Positions 8,117 to 16,855 of a stretch of DNA of 64,000 nt are shown here, in pieces (positions within the stretch are counted from its first letter, which is position 1; every line of letters begins with the position of its first letter). The notes beneath the pieces are model-generated. The model did not search any database, had not been told where the DNA came from, and saw only the letters and a program-made list of their open reading frames with translations. The position numbers and the translations under genes are program-made. Source of the stretch: Histidinibacterium aquaticum (GTDB taxonomy: Bacteria > Pseudomonadota > Alphaproteobacteria > Rhodobacterales > Rhodobacteraceae); the NCBI RefSeq assembly GCF_008710275.1, contig NZ_VYQE01000003.1, positions 589,041-653,040 of the forward strand, in the 5' to 3' direction.

Positions 8117-9538
8117 TCAGGAGGCCAGCACGTTACGGAAGAGCCAGGGGTCGCTCTCGTCGATGTCCTCGGGGAAGAGCTCCCAGCGGTCCTGCAGCGG
8201 TGTCCAGTCGGTGTAATGGGCCTCGACCGGGCCGAGGTAGGGACGCTGGATCTCGAGGCAGCGGGCGTGATCCATCTCGTCGGCCTCGACGATACCCGCC
8301 TCAGGGTTCTCGAGCGCCCAGACCATGCCCGCGATCACCGCCGAGCTCACCTGGAGGCCGGTGGCGTTCTGGTCGGGCGCCAGCGACTTGGTCTCCTCGT
8401 TCGACAGCCGAGAGCCGAACCAGAGCGCGTTCTTCTCGTGGCCGTAGAGCAGCACGCCCAGCTCGTCGATGCCCTCGACGATCTCGTCCACGTCGAGGAT
8501 CTCGTGCTCGGTCTGCTGCCGGCCGGAGCCGAACATCTCGTGCAGGCTGAGCACCGCGTCGTCGCTGGGGTGGTAGGCGTAGTGGCAGGTCGGGCGGTAC
8601 TCGGGATCGTCGCCCTGCCCCACGGTGAAATAGTCGGAGATCGAGATCGCCTCGTTGTGGGTCACGAGGAAGCCGAACTGCGGCCCCGGCGTCGGGCACC
8701 AGGTATGCACCCGGGTGATCGCGCCGGGCCGGTCGAGCCAGATCGACGCGCGGCAGCCGTCCTCGTGGCGGTGGCCGTTCTCGGGGAACCAGGTCTCGTG
8801 GGTGCCCCAGCCCAGCTCGGCGGGCTGGAACCCCTCTGCGATAAAGCCCTCGACCGACCAGGTGTTGACGAAGACGCCGCGCGGGCGCGGCTTCCGCCGG
8901 GCCTGGGTGTCGCGCTCGGCGATGTGGACCCCCTTGACGCCCAGATCGCGCATCAGCGCCGCCCAACCCGCGCGGTCGCCGGGCGCGTTCGCGTCGCGGC
9001 CGGTATCCGCGGCCAGCGTCAGCAGGGCCTCCTTCACGAACCAGCTCACCATGCCGGGGTTCGCGCCGCAGCAGGAGACGGCGGTCGTGCCGCCCGGGTT
9101 GGCCGCCTTCTCGTCGCGCACGGCCTGGCGCAGGGCGTAGTTCGTCCGCAGCGCGTTGTCGCGGTCCTCGAAGTAGAAGCCCGCCCAGGGCTCCACCACG
9201 GTGTCGATGTAGAGCGCGCCGAGATCGCGGCAGCAGCGGATGAGGTCGAGCGAGGCGACGTCGACCGAGAGGTTCACGCAGAACCCGCCCTCCTCGCCGA
9301 AAAGGCGGCCCAGAACCTCGCGATGATTGTCCGGGGTCAGCGCCAGGTTCTCGAAGGCGATGCCCTTGGGCGCGAGGTAGTCCCCGACCTTGGGGTCGGG
9401 GTCGATGACGACCATCCGGCTCTCGTCGTAGTCGAAGTGGCGCTGGATCAGCGGCAGGGTCCCCTTGCCGATGGATCCCATGCCGACGATGACGACGCGG
9501 CCGTCGATGCGGCCGTGGACAGGTTGATCGGGGGACAT
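8117..9538 (-). CDS. hss: Homospermidine synthase
   Basis: A 473-residue enzyme that makes homospermidine from putrescine (NAD-dependent), the main long polyamine of many alphaproteobacteria. The N-terminal Rossmann motif is VVIVGMGSIGKGTLPLI. Conserved blocks include NLSVDVASLDLIRCC, DTVVEPWAGFY, CCGANPGMVSWFV and VNTWSVEGFIAEGFQP. The start is ATG 9538: GGAG lies seven bases upstream, whereas an ATG two codons earlier (9544) has the GGAG only one base away. Further upstream in-frame codons would overlap the divergent membrane-protein gene. The size matches known bacterial enzymes of about 475 residues. Confidence 0.95.
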   Translation of the reverse strand: MSPDQPVHGRIDGRVVIVGMGSIGKGTLPLIQRHFDYDESRMVVIDPDPKVGDYLAPKGIAFENLALTPDNHREVLGRLFGEEGGFCVNLSVDVASLDLIRCCRDLGALYIDTVVEPWAGFYFEDRDNALRTNYALRQAVRDEKAANPGGTTAVSCCGANPGMVSWFVKEALLTLAADTGRDANAPGDRAGWAALMRDLGVKGVHIAERDTQARRKPRPRGVFVNTWSVEGFIAEGFQPAELGWGTHETWFPENGHRHEDGCRASIWLDRPGAITRVHTWCPTPGPQFGFLVTHNEAISISDYFTVGQGDDPEYRPTCHYAYHPSDDAVLSLHEMFGSGRQQTEHEILDVDEIVEGIDELGVLLYGHEKNALWFGSRLSNEETKSLAPDQNATGLQVSSAVIAGMVWALENPEAGIVEADEMDHARCLEIQRPYLGPVEAHYTDWTPLQDRWELFPEDIDESDPWLFRNVLAS

Positions 9539-9644
9539 GGGCATTCTCCGCTGGCAGGCTTGGATCGGATCAGCGTTCGTTTGCATGACTGGCCCCCGCG
9601 CCGCAACCCGGGAACCGGGATGCCGCCCGGCCGGTTCGGGCGGC

Positions 9645-10463
9645 ATGCAATCACTGCCTCTCGTCGCCGCGGGCCTCGCTCTCCTCGTCCTGACCAGCGT
9701 GGATTTCGCCCTGACCACCCTCGGGGCGACCGCCAGGCCGCGGCTCTCCGGCGCCGCCGCGCGAACGACCTTCGCGCTGCTGGACCTCGGCTCGCGCGTT
9801 CTGCCACGGGGACCCTTGGCGCGGCTGGCGGGGCCGGCCGTGATGCTCTCGGTCGCCGGCGCCTGGATCGCCGGCTTCATTTTCGGCTGGGCGCTGCTCT
9901 ACGCGGGGCTGGGCCGGACGGTGACGGTCGAAGGAAATGCCACGCCGGGCTTCTGGGACATCTGGGCCCACGTCGGGCACCTGCTCTCGACCCTGGGCGG
10001 AGCGACAACCCAGCCCAACGGCACGCTGTGGAACGCCATGGATGTTCTGATCGGGGTGAACGGGATGGCGGCGCTGACACTGACCATGAGCTTCCTGCTC
10101 TCGACCACTCAGGCCGTGAATGCCTCGCGTGCCCTGGCGCGGCGCGTGCTGCTGGATGGCCGGCCGGAGGACCCCCTGGGCTACGAGGCCGAGATCGCCC
10201 AGATCGTGTCGCAAATCCAGGCCGCGCCCTTCGCGCTCTACTACTCGCACCCCGACCCGGCCACGCGCTTCCCCGCGGCGCTGGAGCAGCTGGCCGTCGC
10301 CGCCGAGGCGAGGGACGCGGCGACGGCCCGGCGCATGGCCGGGCTGGTGGCCGGTCTCCCGGGCCTTCCCACCGACGCGGAGACCGGCGACTTCAGCGGA
10401 TGCGTGCGTCGGTGGCACGGGCGCTACACGCTCGGCCGCGATCCGATCACATCGCCTCTTTGA
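9645..10463 (+). CDS. Membrane protein with two-TM ion-channel-like layout
   Basis: A 272-residue protein starting at ATG 9645 (an in-frame ATG at 9585 is possible). Hydrophobic segments lie at about 5-25, 65-90 and 130-152. Between the second and third lies an amphipathic re-entrant-like stretch (FWDIWAHVGHLLSTLGGAT), an arrangement like potassium-channel pore domains, although no TxGYG filter is present. The C-terminal 120 residues are soluble and helical, with YYSHPDPATRFPAALEQL. It overlaps the convergent DUF4396 gene by 17 bases. No family is recognised with confidence; the channel idea is inference from layout alone. Confidence 0.7.
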   Translation: MQSLPLVAAGLALLVLTSVDFALTTLGATARPRLSGAAARTTFALLDLGSRVLPRGPLARLAGPAVMLSVAGAWIAGFIFGWALLYAGLGRTVTVEGNATPGFWDIWAHVGHLLSTLGGATTQPNGTLWNAMDVLIGVNGMAALTLTMSFLLSTTQAVNASRALARRVLLDGRPEDPLGYEAEIAQIVSQIQAAPFALYYSHPDPATRFPAALEQLAVAAEARDAATARRMAGLVAGLPGLPTDAETGDFSGCVRRWHGRYTLGRDPITSPL

Positions 10464-11181
10464 CGCCCTTGCGGATCAGCCACCAGTTGACCGGGTAGGA
10501 GGTCAGGAACCCGCAGATCATCGCGATCTGCATCATGAACCAGAATTCCACCGAGGCTGTGTGCAACTCGGCGCCAAGGAGATGACCGAAGATCCAGAAA
10601 TGGGCGACGGCCATGAAGCCGTACATGCCGACCTGCCAGGCGGTGAGCGACAGCACATCGGCCTTGACCGCCTCGATCACCCCCTTGCCGGGGGAGAGGC
10701 CGCGCATCGGCACAATGGTGAAGTACTGGAAGGCCACGCCGAAGGTGAAAGCGAAAATGTAGTCGAGGATCCAGACGGCGAAGATCTTGTTCTGGAAGAT
10801 CGACTCGTAGCCAAGCCAGACCGCGATGACGGGAAACAGCACCGCCAGCCACTCGGCGCAGATGTCGCCCAGGGTGCAGCCGGCGCCGCAGTGCGAGGCG
10901 CCCTTGCCGACCTTGGTCGGAAAGCTGGTCTGCGCCGTGTGGGGCGGCGTCTCGCCCTTCTCCATCGCGGCGTGCGCCTTGGCGTGTTCGGCCAGCCGGC
11001 CGACCCGGTAGTAGGCCACCAGCGCCGCCACATGCGCGAAGAGCGCGACCAGCGGCCAGACCAGGTTCATGATCCACATGTGCTGCGGGTGGCGGCGCAG
11101 GTCGAAGATGACGATCGCGGCCGAGACGAAGCCGGCGAGCAGCGAGACGATGGCTAGCAGCTCCAGCCAGTAGGGAACCAT
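10447..11181 (-). CDS. DUF4396 multi-spanning membrane protein
   Basis: A 244-residue inner-membrane protein with about six hydrophobic segments. The central conserved motif SHCGAGCTLGDICAEW (residues about 96-111) contains three cysteines and is characteristic of DUF4396, a family of unknown function. The ATG at 11181 begins the first membrane helix. The 90 bases upstream contain a TetR-operator-like dyad, suggesting single-gene control by a repressor encoded elsewhere. The cysteine/histidine motif at the membrane suggests metal or redox chemistry, but this is not established. Confidence 0.88.
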   Translation of the reverse strand: MVPYWLELLAIVSLLAGFVSAAIVIFDLRRHPQHMWIMNLVWPLVALFAHVAALVAYYRVGRLAEHAKAHAAMEKGETPPHTAQTSFPTKVGKGASHCGAGCTLGDICAEWLAVLFPVIAVWLGYESIFQNKIFAVWILDYIFAFTFGVAFQYFTIVPMRGLSPGKGVIEAVKADVLSLTAWQVGMYGFMAVAHFWIFGHLLGAELHTASVEFWFMMQIAMICGFLTSYPVNWWLIRKGVKEAM

Positions 11182-11197
11182 GGAAAAACTCTCCGGT

Positions 11198-11218
11198 ACG
11201 GTACGTTACATGTTCCGT
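11198..11218. promoter_or_regulatory. TetR-like operator dyad upstream of the DUF4396 gene
   Basis: ACGGTAC (11198-11204) and GTTCCGT (11212-11218) are inverted half-sites with one mismatch and a 7-base spacer, 17-37 bases upstream of the DUF4396 ATG. The flanking TACGGTAC and GTTCCGTTC steps add further near-repeats. The geometry fits a TetR-family repressor site. No regulator gene is adjacent. Confidence 0.45.
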
Positions 11219-11272
11219 TCCGAACGCGTCCGGCGGCGCCGAAGTTCAGACGCGGGCCTGGCTCCGCACAGC

Positions 11273-11305
11273 AAAAAGGCCGCGTCCCCCCAGGAACGCG
11301 GCCCT
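11273..11305 (-). terminator. Rho-independent terminator of rpsD
   Basis: On the minus strand, GGCCGCGT and ACGCGGCC form an 8-bp stem around a C/G-rich loop, followed directly by TTTTTGC. It lies about 25 bases after the rpsD stop. Confidence 0.85.
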
Positions 11306-11330
11306 TTGCTTCGTCCGGAACTCTGCTGGA

Positions 11331-11951
11331 TCAGTTCTGGGCGTAGAATTCGATGACGAGGTTCGGTTCCATCATGACCGGATACGGCACGTCGCCCAGG
11401 GTCGGGGTCCGCACGAAGGTCGCGGTCATCTTGTTGTGGTCGGCCTCGATGTAGTCCGGCACGTCGCGCTCGGGCAGCTGGGTGGCCTCGAGGATCGCGG
11501 CCATCTGCTTGGACTTTTCGCGGACCTCGATGACGTCGCCCTCCTTCACGCGGTAGGAGGGGATGTTCACGCGCTTGCCGTTCACCAGGACGTGGCCGTG
11601 GTTCACGAACTGGCGGGCGGCAAAGATGGTCGCCACGAACTTGGCGCGGTAGACGACCGCGTCGAGGCGGCGCTCGAGCAGGCCGATCAGAAGCTCACCG
11701 GTGTCGCCGCGGACCCGCTCGGCCTCGGCGTAGATGCGGCGGAACTGCTTCTCGGTGATGTCGCCGTAGTAGCCCTTGAGCTTCTGCTTGGCGCGGAGCT
11801 GCAGGCCGAAGTCGGACATCTTGCCCTTGCGGCGCTGGCCGTGCTGGCCGGGGCCGTACTCGCGGCGGTTGACCGGGGACTTCGGGCGGCCCCAGATGTT
11901 CTCGCCCATGCGGCGGTCGATCTTGTACTTGGCAGAGGTGCGTTTGGTCAC
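11331..11951 (-). CDS. rpsD: 30S ribosomal protein S4
   Basis: A 206-residue primary 16S rRNA-binding protein of the small subunit. The N-terminus [20 protein letters not shown], the block [13 protein letters not shown] and the S4 RNA-binding domain ([36 protein letters not shown]) are all intact. The start is GTG 11951 with GGAAGGAG about ten bases upstream; the longer in-frame extension to 12143 would be an atypical tail. It is monocistronic here, as common in this group, and closed by its own terminator. Confidence 0.97.
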   Translation of the reverse strand: MTKRTSAKYKIDRRMGENIWGRPKSPVNRREYGPGQHGQRRKGKMSDFGLQLRAKQKLKGYYGDITEKQFRRIYAEAERVRGDTGELLIGLLERRLDAVVYRAKFVATIFAARQFVNHGHVLVNGKRVNIPSYRVKEGDVIEVREKSKQMAAILEATQLPERDVPDYIEADHNKMTATFVRTPTLGDVPYPVMMEPNLVIEFYAQN

Positions 11952-12297
11952 CGTCTGATCTCCTTCCTGTGCGGGCCTCATCCGCGCGACGCGCGACTTC
12001 GGCCGATGAAGGGCGTTGTCCTTTGCCACGGGCCCGACGCCGCGCGTCGCGCGGAGGAGGGCCACGGGCCGACAGGCATCCCCTTGCGGGGGCCGCCAAC
12101 ACCAATGAGCGCGCGCCATACGCCGCGCCGGGGGGCCTGTCAATGGCCGCCTGCGTTGACATCGGGGCGCGGCCCGTCCGACGCCGGGTCACGTCCACAA
12201 GGAGGAACAGCCCGTGCGACGCGTCCGGCCCTGACCGTCCTCGCCGCGGGGCCCGCGCAGGCGCGGGACGAATCCCCTCACGCTGGTCCTATGACCC
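11952..12297. other. Intergenic region upstream of rpsD
   Basis: About 350 bases with no convincing gene. It must carry the rpsD promoter (minus strand). On the plus strand AAGGAGGAACAGCCCGTG (12200-12217) looks like a ribosome site plus start, but that frame stops after six codons. A different frame from about 12219 reads RPALTVLAAGPAQARDES, resembling the end of a signal peptide. This could be the decayed start of an exported protein or chance. Confidence 0.4.
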
Positions 12298-13350
12298 TCA
12301 GGCGGCGATGAGGATCGCCGCCTCGGGCGCGCTCAGCATCCGGCGCGCGAAGGGTCCGAAGGCGCTCAGGTCGTGCGCGAGCTCCGGGACGAGGTCCAGC
12401 AGCCGCTGCCGATCGGCGTCACCGAGCGCGCCGAGGCCGACCGAGGCCGGGTGGAAGCTCTCGCAGGGCACGCCGTTGGCGAAGACGATCTCGTGCCGGT
12501 CCAGGGCCAGGTGAATGTAGCGCACCTCGCGCAGTCCGCGGTCGGGCCGGATCCGCGCGTCGTCGACGAGATCGGCCGCGCGGACCAGCACCTCCGGCGC
12601 ATTGAAGAGACTCTGCGCCCGCCTGCCCCGCAGAAGGACCCTGTGGTCGGGCGAGAGCAGCAGGCCCGTGTCGGGAACGGCGTCGCCGAGTGCGCCCGCG
12701 CGCATGCGGATCGGAGCGAGGTCCGGCAGGGCGTGGAGCCGCGCGCCGGTGATCCGGCGCTGTCCGGTCCAGAGAACCGGGCAGCAGCCGTTGTCCATCG
12801 TCTGCACCCGGTCCCCCTCCGACAGGCTCTCGACCGGACGCGCCCCCGTCGCGGTGCGGATCAGCGTGCCGGGGGTGAAGCAGAGGACCGAGCGCGCGGG
12901 GCCCGTGTGGTCCGGCTCTCGCGCGCCGAGGCTTGCCTCGGTGATCCAGAGGTCGGTCTCCCGCGGGGGGACCTGGCCCAGCGCCAGGCAGAGAGCGGGA
13001 CGGCGCGGCCCCGCCTCGATGACGGCGATGGGCCATTCGTGCCATCCGTCCGTGACCGTGAAACCCTGTTCGAAGGCCGGCGTCGCGTCGTCATCCAGTG
13101 AAGCGGCCGGCGTTTGGACGGACCGTACGAGACGGCGCACGGCCCGCGCCGCGCGTCGCCGCATCTCCGGCATTCCCTCCGCGGGCCCCAGGGGCATCAC
13201 GCCCTGCGGCCCGTCGACCCTCACCGCCTCGCCGTGCCAGCGCCAGGCGGCGCCGGGACGGATCGCCCGGCGGACCGGCGCGCTCTGGCCGTCCGTCGCG
13301 GTCTGGGTCCAGGAAATGACGAACGTGCCCGTGAAGCCGTTCTTCGTCAC
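12298..13350 (-). CDS. Hint-domain protein
   Basis: A 350-residue protein whose C-terminal half is a Hint (hedgehog/intein) domain: LCFTPGTLIRTATGARPVESLSEGDRVQTMDNG begins with the nucleophile-position Cys157, and LSPDHRVLLRG and VFANGVPCESFHP follow. The N-terminal part starts GFTGTFVISWTQTATDG. The GTG at 13350 is chosen because it begins this block and has an AGG-rich site upstream; ATG 13437 is the alternative. Hint proteins of this type are common in Rhodobacterales but their role (self-processing or adhesion-like secreted proteins) is not known. No target domain is fused here. Confidence 0.85.
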   Translation of the reverse strand: MTKNGFTGTFVISWTQTATDGQSAPVRRAIRPGAAWRWHGEAVRVDGPQGVMPLGPAEGMPEMRRRAARAVRRLVRSVQTPAASLDDDATPAFEQGFTVTDGWHEWPIAVIEAGPRRPALCLALGQVPPRETDLWITEASLGAREPDHTGPARSVLCFTPGTLIRTATGARPVESLSEGDRVQTMDNGCCPVLWTGQRRITGARLHALPDLAPIRMRAGALGDAVPDTGLLLSPDHRVLLRGRRAQSLFNAPEVLVRAADLVDDARIRPDRGLREVRYIHLALDRHEIVFANGVPCESFHPASVGLGALGDADRQRLLDLVPELAHDLSAFGPFARRMLSAPEAAILIAA

Positions 13351-13470
13351 TGACCGAAACCTGCCTTTGCCTCGCGCCCCTCTCTTTGCCGGAGGGATCG
13401 CGCCGGTCAGGGTGACGCGGGGACGGCCCCTGATCAACCCGCACGCGGCCCTATCGGACGGCGGTGTTGC

Positions 13471-14370
13471 CTAGAAGCTGACGTTCAGCTTGAGCGAGCC
13501 GGTGACCTGGCCCTCCTCCTGACCCTCGAATTCCTCCGAGAGCCATGTGGCGCCGTAGAAGAAGGAGACGTCCGGCGCGACCTGCCAGTGAACCCCGCCG
13601 TGCAGGCGGGTGCTTTCGGGGAGGAGGTCGGCCGTACCATCTTCGGGCAGGTAGAGGCTGCTCTCGACACGGGCGATATCGCCGCCGAGAACGAGGGCCA
13701 GGCCGGTCTCCGGGCCTTCCACCGCGCGGATCAGGTGGCCCGTGACGTGATCCCGGGTGAGGAGGTTGCCCTCTCCCACGGGGCCCCAGAGGAGGTCGGC
13801 CCCGGTGCGGAGGATGGTTTCCGTCCCGGCCTGCGCCTCGACGAAGGGCCGGAAGGTGACCCCGCCACTGCGGATCGGCCAGGCCACCTCCGCCGTGCCG
13901 TGCGGGAGGGTGCGGTTCTCGATCTCGTTGCCCTCCTGCCGCACACGCGGCGCGTCGGTGCGCTCGTGCACCTCGGCCTGGAGCGCGGACCAGCCGGTCT
14001 GCGGCCCGAGGAAGACGAGATCGGCGCCAAGCGAGATCTCGGCCGCGCCCGCGGTGGCGTGGGTATGGGCCCCCGCCGCGAGCAGGCCGACGTAGAGCCG
14101 CGACCGCGAGCCCTCGCCGTTGAGCCGCGTGGGCGAGATGATCTCGGAGCGGAATCGGTATTCCATGACCCGCCCCGCCTCGGGAGGCCGCGTGCCGGTC
14201 CAGCCTGGGCCGCGGACCAGGGACCACTGGTAGCTGCCGGAGCGCCAGCGATCGTAGCCGTCGCCGATGAGGTCGTTGGTGAAGAGCCGGCCGAAGCCCA
14301 GCGTCTCTCTCGCCTGTGCCGGGGTTCCGACGGCGAGCAGAAGCAGCATGGCTGCAGCGATGGCGCGCAT
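13471..14370 (-). CDS. LpxR-like outer-membrane lipid A deacylase (DUF2219)
   Basis: A 299-residue protein with a signal peptide (residues 1-20, ending PAQA) and a C-terminal phenylalanine after alternating beta strands, as in outer-membrane barrels. The N-terminal FTNDLIGDGYDRWRSGSY matches the LpxR family block that supplies the Asn-Asp catalytic pair. LpxR removes the 3'-acyloxyacyl group of lipid A in enteric bacteria. The assignment is by family; the calcium-dependent activity is not shown here. It lies upstream of the Hint gene on the same strand, 120 bases apart. Confidence 0.78.
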   Translation of the reverse strand: MRAIAAAMLLLLAVGTPAQARETLGFGRLFTNDLIGDGYDRWRSGSYQWSLVRGPGWTGTRPPEAGRVMEYRFRSEIISPTRLNGEGSRSRLYVGLLAAGAHTHATAGAAEISLGADLVFLGPQTGWSALQAEVHERTDAPRVRQEGNEIENRTLPHGTAEVAWPIRSGGVTFRPFVEAQAGTETILRTGADLLWGPVGEGNLLTRDHVTGHLIRAVEGPETGLALVLGGDIARVESSLYLPEDGTADLLPESTRLHGGVHWQVAPDVSFFYGATWLSEEFEGQEEGQVTGSLKLNVSF

Positions 14371-14454
14371 TCGATGGGTCTCCCTGTCTTCGCCCCCGTC
14401 TCTCTACCTTGCAGGGCGGAGAGCGGCAGCGGGCGGCGCGCGGCCGGGCCGGAC

Positions 14455-15804
14455 CTATTGCGCGGGCGACACACCGGGGCGCTCGGCCTGCCGCTCGAGC
14501 GCCGGGTAGCGGAGGCCCAGGGTCAGGCCGCGCACCGCGAAGCTCAGCAGCAGCCCCGCCCAGAGGCCGTGGTTCCCGAAGGCCGCCATCAGCGGGTAGA
14601 CGGCGACGAAGTAGAGGACCGCCGAGACGATCATCATGTTTCGCATATCCGCCGTCCGCGTCGCTCCGATGAAGATGCCGTCGAGCATCCAGGGCGCGAG
14701 CCCGACCAGCGGCGCCGCCACCATCCACGGCAGGTAGAGACGTGCCGCGGCGCGCACGCCCTCGTCCGTGGCCATGAGGTCGATGATCGCCGTCCCTGCC
14801 AGCGCGAAGAGGGCCGAGAGCAGGACACAGGTCCCCAGCCCCCAGAGGCTCGTGAGCCATGAGGCGCGGCGCAGCGTATCGCGCCGGTAGGCGCCGAGCG
14901 CCTGCCCCACCAGAGCCTCGGCCGCGAAGGCGAAGCCGTCGAGGGCGAAGGCGGTGATGTGCAGGAACTGCAGCAGCACCTGGTTCGCCGCGAGCGGCAC
15001 GTCGCCGAAGTCCGAGCCGTAGAGGAGGAAGCTCACGAAGATCGCCTGCAGGAGGACCGAGCGGATCAGGATGTCGGTGTTCACCCGCACCATGTTCACC
15101 ACCCGCTCCCGGTCGAAGACCCGCCCCCAGTCGCGCCAGGCGGGCACGCCGAAGGCGTCGCGGCAGAGCCAGAGGCCGAGGGCGAAGCCCGACCACTCGG
15201 CGATGACCGTGGCGATGGCCACGCCCTGCACGCCCCAGCCGAAGCCCAGCACGAAGATCAGGTCGAGGCCGATGTTGAGCGCGTTCATGGCGACCTGGAT
15301 CGCCAGCACGCCCCGTGTGCGCTCGGCGGCGATGAGCCAGCCGGTGATGCCGTAGATCGAGATCAGCGCGGGGGCCGACCAGACGCGGATCTGCATGTAG
15401 TCGCGGGCCAGCGCCTCGACTTCCGCCGAGGCGGGAGAGATGGCGAAGGCGCCCAGGAAGAGCGGCCACTGCAGCAGGATGATGCCCAGTCCGCCGACGA
15501 CGCCGACCATGAGGACACGGGTCAGCAGGGCCGCGACCTCGGCGCTGTTGCCCTGCCCCGCCGCTTGCGCCGCGAGACCGGTCGTGCCCATGCGCAGGAA
15601 ACCGAAGATCCAGTAGATCGCCGTCAGGATCACCGCCCCGACGCCCACCGCCCCGATGGGCGCGGCCTCTCCGAGCTGTCCGACGACGCCGGTGTCCACT
15701 GCGCCGAGGATCGGCACGGTCGCGTTCGACACGACGATGGGCACCGCGATGGCCAGCACCCGGCGGTGCGTCAGCGCCTCCGGGACCGGCGGCGCGTCAG
15801 TCAT
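14455..15804 (-). CDS. MATE family efflux transporter
   Basis: A 449-residue, 12-helix inner-membrane exporter of the multidrug and toxic compound extrusion family (DinF/NorM-like). The N-terminal half begins RRVLAIAVPIVVSNATVPILGAVDTGVVGQLG, the typical MATE entry with a conserved Asp in helix 1. The LNIGLDLIFVLGFGWGVQGVAIATVIAEW block marks the end of the first half, and QALGAYRRD occurs in the second. Its ATG lies eight bases before the stop of the preceding thioesterase, so it is translationally coupled to two hotdog thioesterases. The exported compound is unknown. Confidence 0.93.
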   Translation of the reverse strand: MTDAPPVPEALTHRRVLAIAVPIVVSNATVPILGAVDTGVVGQLGEAAPIGAVGVGAVILTAIYWIFGFLRMGTTGLAAQAAGQGNSAEVAALLTRVLMVGVVGGLGIILLQWPLFLGAFAISPASAEVEALARDYMQIRVWSAPALISIYGITGWLIAAERTRGVLAIQVAMNALNIGLDLIFVLGFGWGVQGVAIATVIAEWSGFALGLWLCRDAFGVPAWRDWGRVFDRERVVNMVRVNTDILIRSVLLQAIFVSFLLYGSDFGDVPLAANQVLLQFLHITAFALDGFAFAAEALVGQALGAYRRDTLRRASWLTSLWGLGTCVLLSALFALAGTAIIDLMATDEGVRAAARLYLPWMVAAPLVGLAPWMLDGIFIGATRTADMRNMMIVSAVLYFVAVYPLMAAFGNHGLWAGLLLSFAVRGLTLGLRYPALERQAERPGVSPAQ

Positions 15805-16282
15805 CGGACCGTGGCATCAGGAAGTGCCCGGTGGCCTGCGCGAAGAGGCGGGAGCGGTTGTCCTGCCAGCCCTCGACGTGGACGCTGGCGTAGCGCCGGC
15901 CGGAGCGGTTGACCGTGGCGCGGGCATAGGCGTCGCGCGGCAGGCCGGAGCGGAGGTAGTCGACGGTGAAGTCGATGGTCTTCGGCCAGCGCGGCCTGGG
16001 CGCCTCTGCGCCCTCGCCCTCCATGTCCTGCCACATCAGGCCCCAGGCGAGCTCGACCAGGGAGGCGGTCTCGAGGAAGGCCGCGGTAACGCCGCCGTGG
16101 ATCGCCGGAAGGACCGGGTTGCCGATGAGATGGTCGGAATAGCGAAGGACCGCCGTCAGCTCGTCGCCGCGCCGGTCGAAGTCGATCCCGAGAAACCGGA
16201 TGTAGGGGACGTCCTCCAGCAGCGAGGCGAGCGCCGCGTCGCGCCGCTGCTTGACCACCTGGACGGGTTCGGGCCGCTTCAT
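15797..16282 (-). CDS. PaaI-like hotdog thioesterase (second of pair)
   Basis: A 161-residue single hotdog-fold protein. The family block is LIGNPVLPAIHGGVTAAFLETASLVELAW, with HGG as the active-site loop, followed by TIDFTVDYLRSGLPRDAYARATVNRSGRRYASVHVEG. The ATG at 16282 overlaps the stop of the upstream thioesterase (ATGA). It is likely to hydrolyse an acyl-CoA, but the substrate cannot be read from sequence. The close coupling to another thioesterase and a MATE exporter suggests a joint role in removing acyl compounds; that is inference. Confidence 0.88.
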   Translation of the reverse strand: MKRPEPVQVVKQRRDAALASLLEDVPYIRFLGIDFDRRGDELTAVLRYSDHLIGNPVLPAIHGGVTAAFLETASLVELAWGLMWQDMEGEGAEAPRPRWPKTIDFTVDYLRSGLPRDAYARATVNRSGRRYASVHVEGWQDNRSRLFAQATGHFLMPRSDD

Positions 16283-16722
16283 GAGACCCCCTGCACGGTG
16301 AAGGCGCCCGAGGCCGCGGCGATCAGCCGGTCGCCCTGCCGGGCCTCGGCCCGCACGAAGGCCACGGTCCGGGTGATGTGGTAGCACTCCGCCGCCGCCG
16401 TGAGCCCCTCGCCTGGCGCGGCGCCGCGCATATAGTCGATGCGCAGGTCGAGCGTGGCGGTGGAGGCCGGGCCGCGCTCGTGCGCCATGACCGCGGCGCC
16501 GGAGGCGGTGTCGATCAGGGTGGAGACCGCGCCGCCGTGGATCACTCCGGTCGCCGGGTCGCCGACGAGGCGCGCGTCCCAGGGCATCTCGATCACGGCG
16601 CGGCCCGCGCCGATCTCCGAGATCGCCATGCCCAGCGCCTGCGCGTGGGGAATCGCCTCGATGAACTGCCGCGCGATGGTCTCGGTCCGAGACGGCTCGC
16701 GGGGCGGGTCGGCCTGAGCCAT
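16279..16722 (-). CDS. PaaI-like hotdog thioesterase (first of pair)
   Basis: A 147-residue hotdog-fold acyl-CoA thioesterase. The active-site stretch is DPATGVIHGGAVSTLIDTASGAAVM, then TATLDLRIDYMRGAAPGEGLTAAAECYH and VAFVRAEARQGD. The start ATG 16722 follows GGAAGGAGGGCGT; the in-frame ATG at 16824 would reach far into the divergent promoter region. It heads a three-gene unit with a second thioesterase and the MATE exporter, and is divergent from the MerR regulator at 16856. Confidence 0.9.
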   Translation of the reverse strand: MAQADPPREPSRTETIARQFIEAIPHAQALGMAISEIGAGRAVIEMPWDARLVGDPATGVIHGGAVSTLIDTASGAAVMAHERGPASTATLDLRIDYMRGAAPGEGLTAAAECYHITRTVAFVRAEARQGDRLIAAASGAFTVQGVS

Positions 16723-16855
16723 ACGCCCTCCTTCCGGCCGGTTTCTCGGCCTCTGCCGAAGGAGTGCGACGACGGCCGCGGATCCGCAAGCCGCCAATCG
16801 CGTTGTGCTTGACGCCTGCGGCACCTAGGTTCGGGGGCATCAGGAGCGGGAGCCC

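Noticed and set aside
12200..12311. Start of a small exported protein with ribosome site AAGGAGG
   Set aside because: The frame in register with the ribosome site stops after six codons; the signal-peptide-like frame has no start or site of its own. Kept only as a possible gene remnant.
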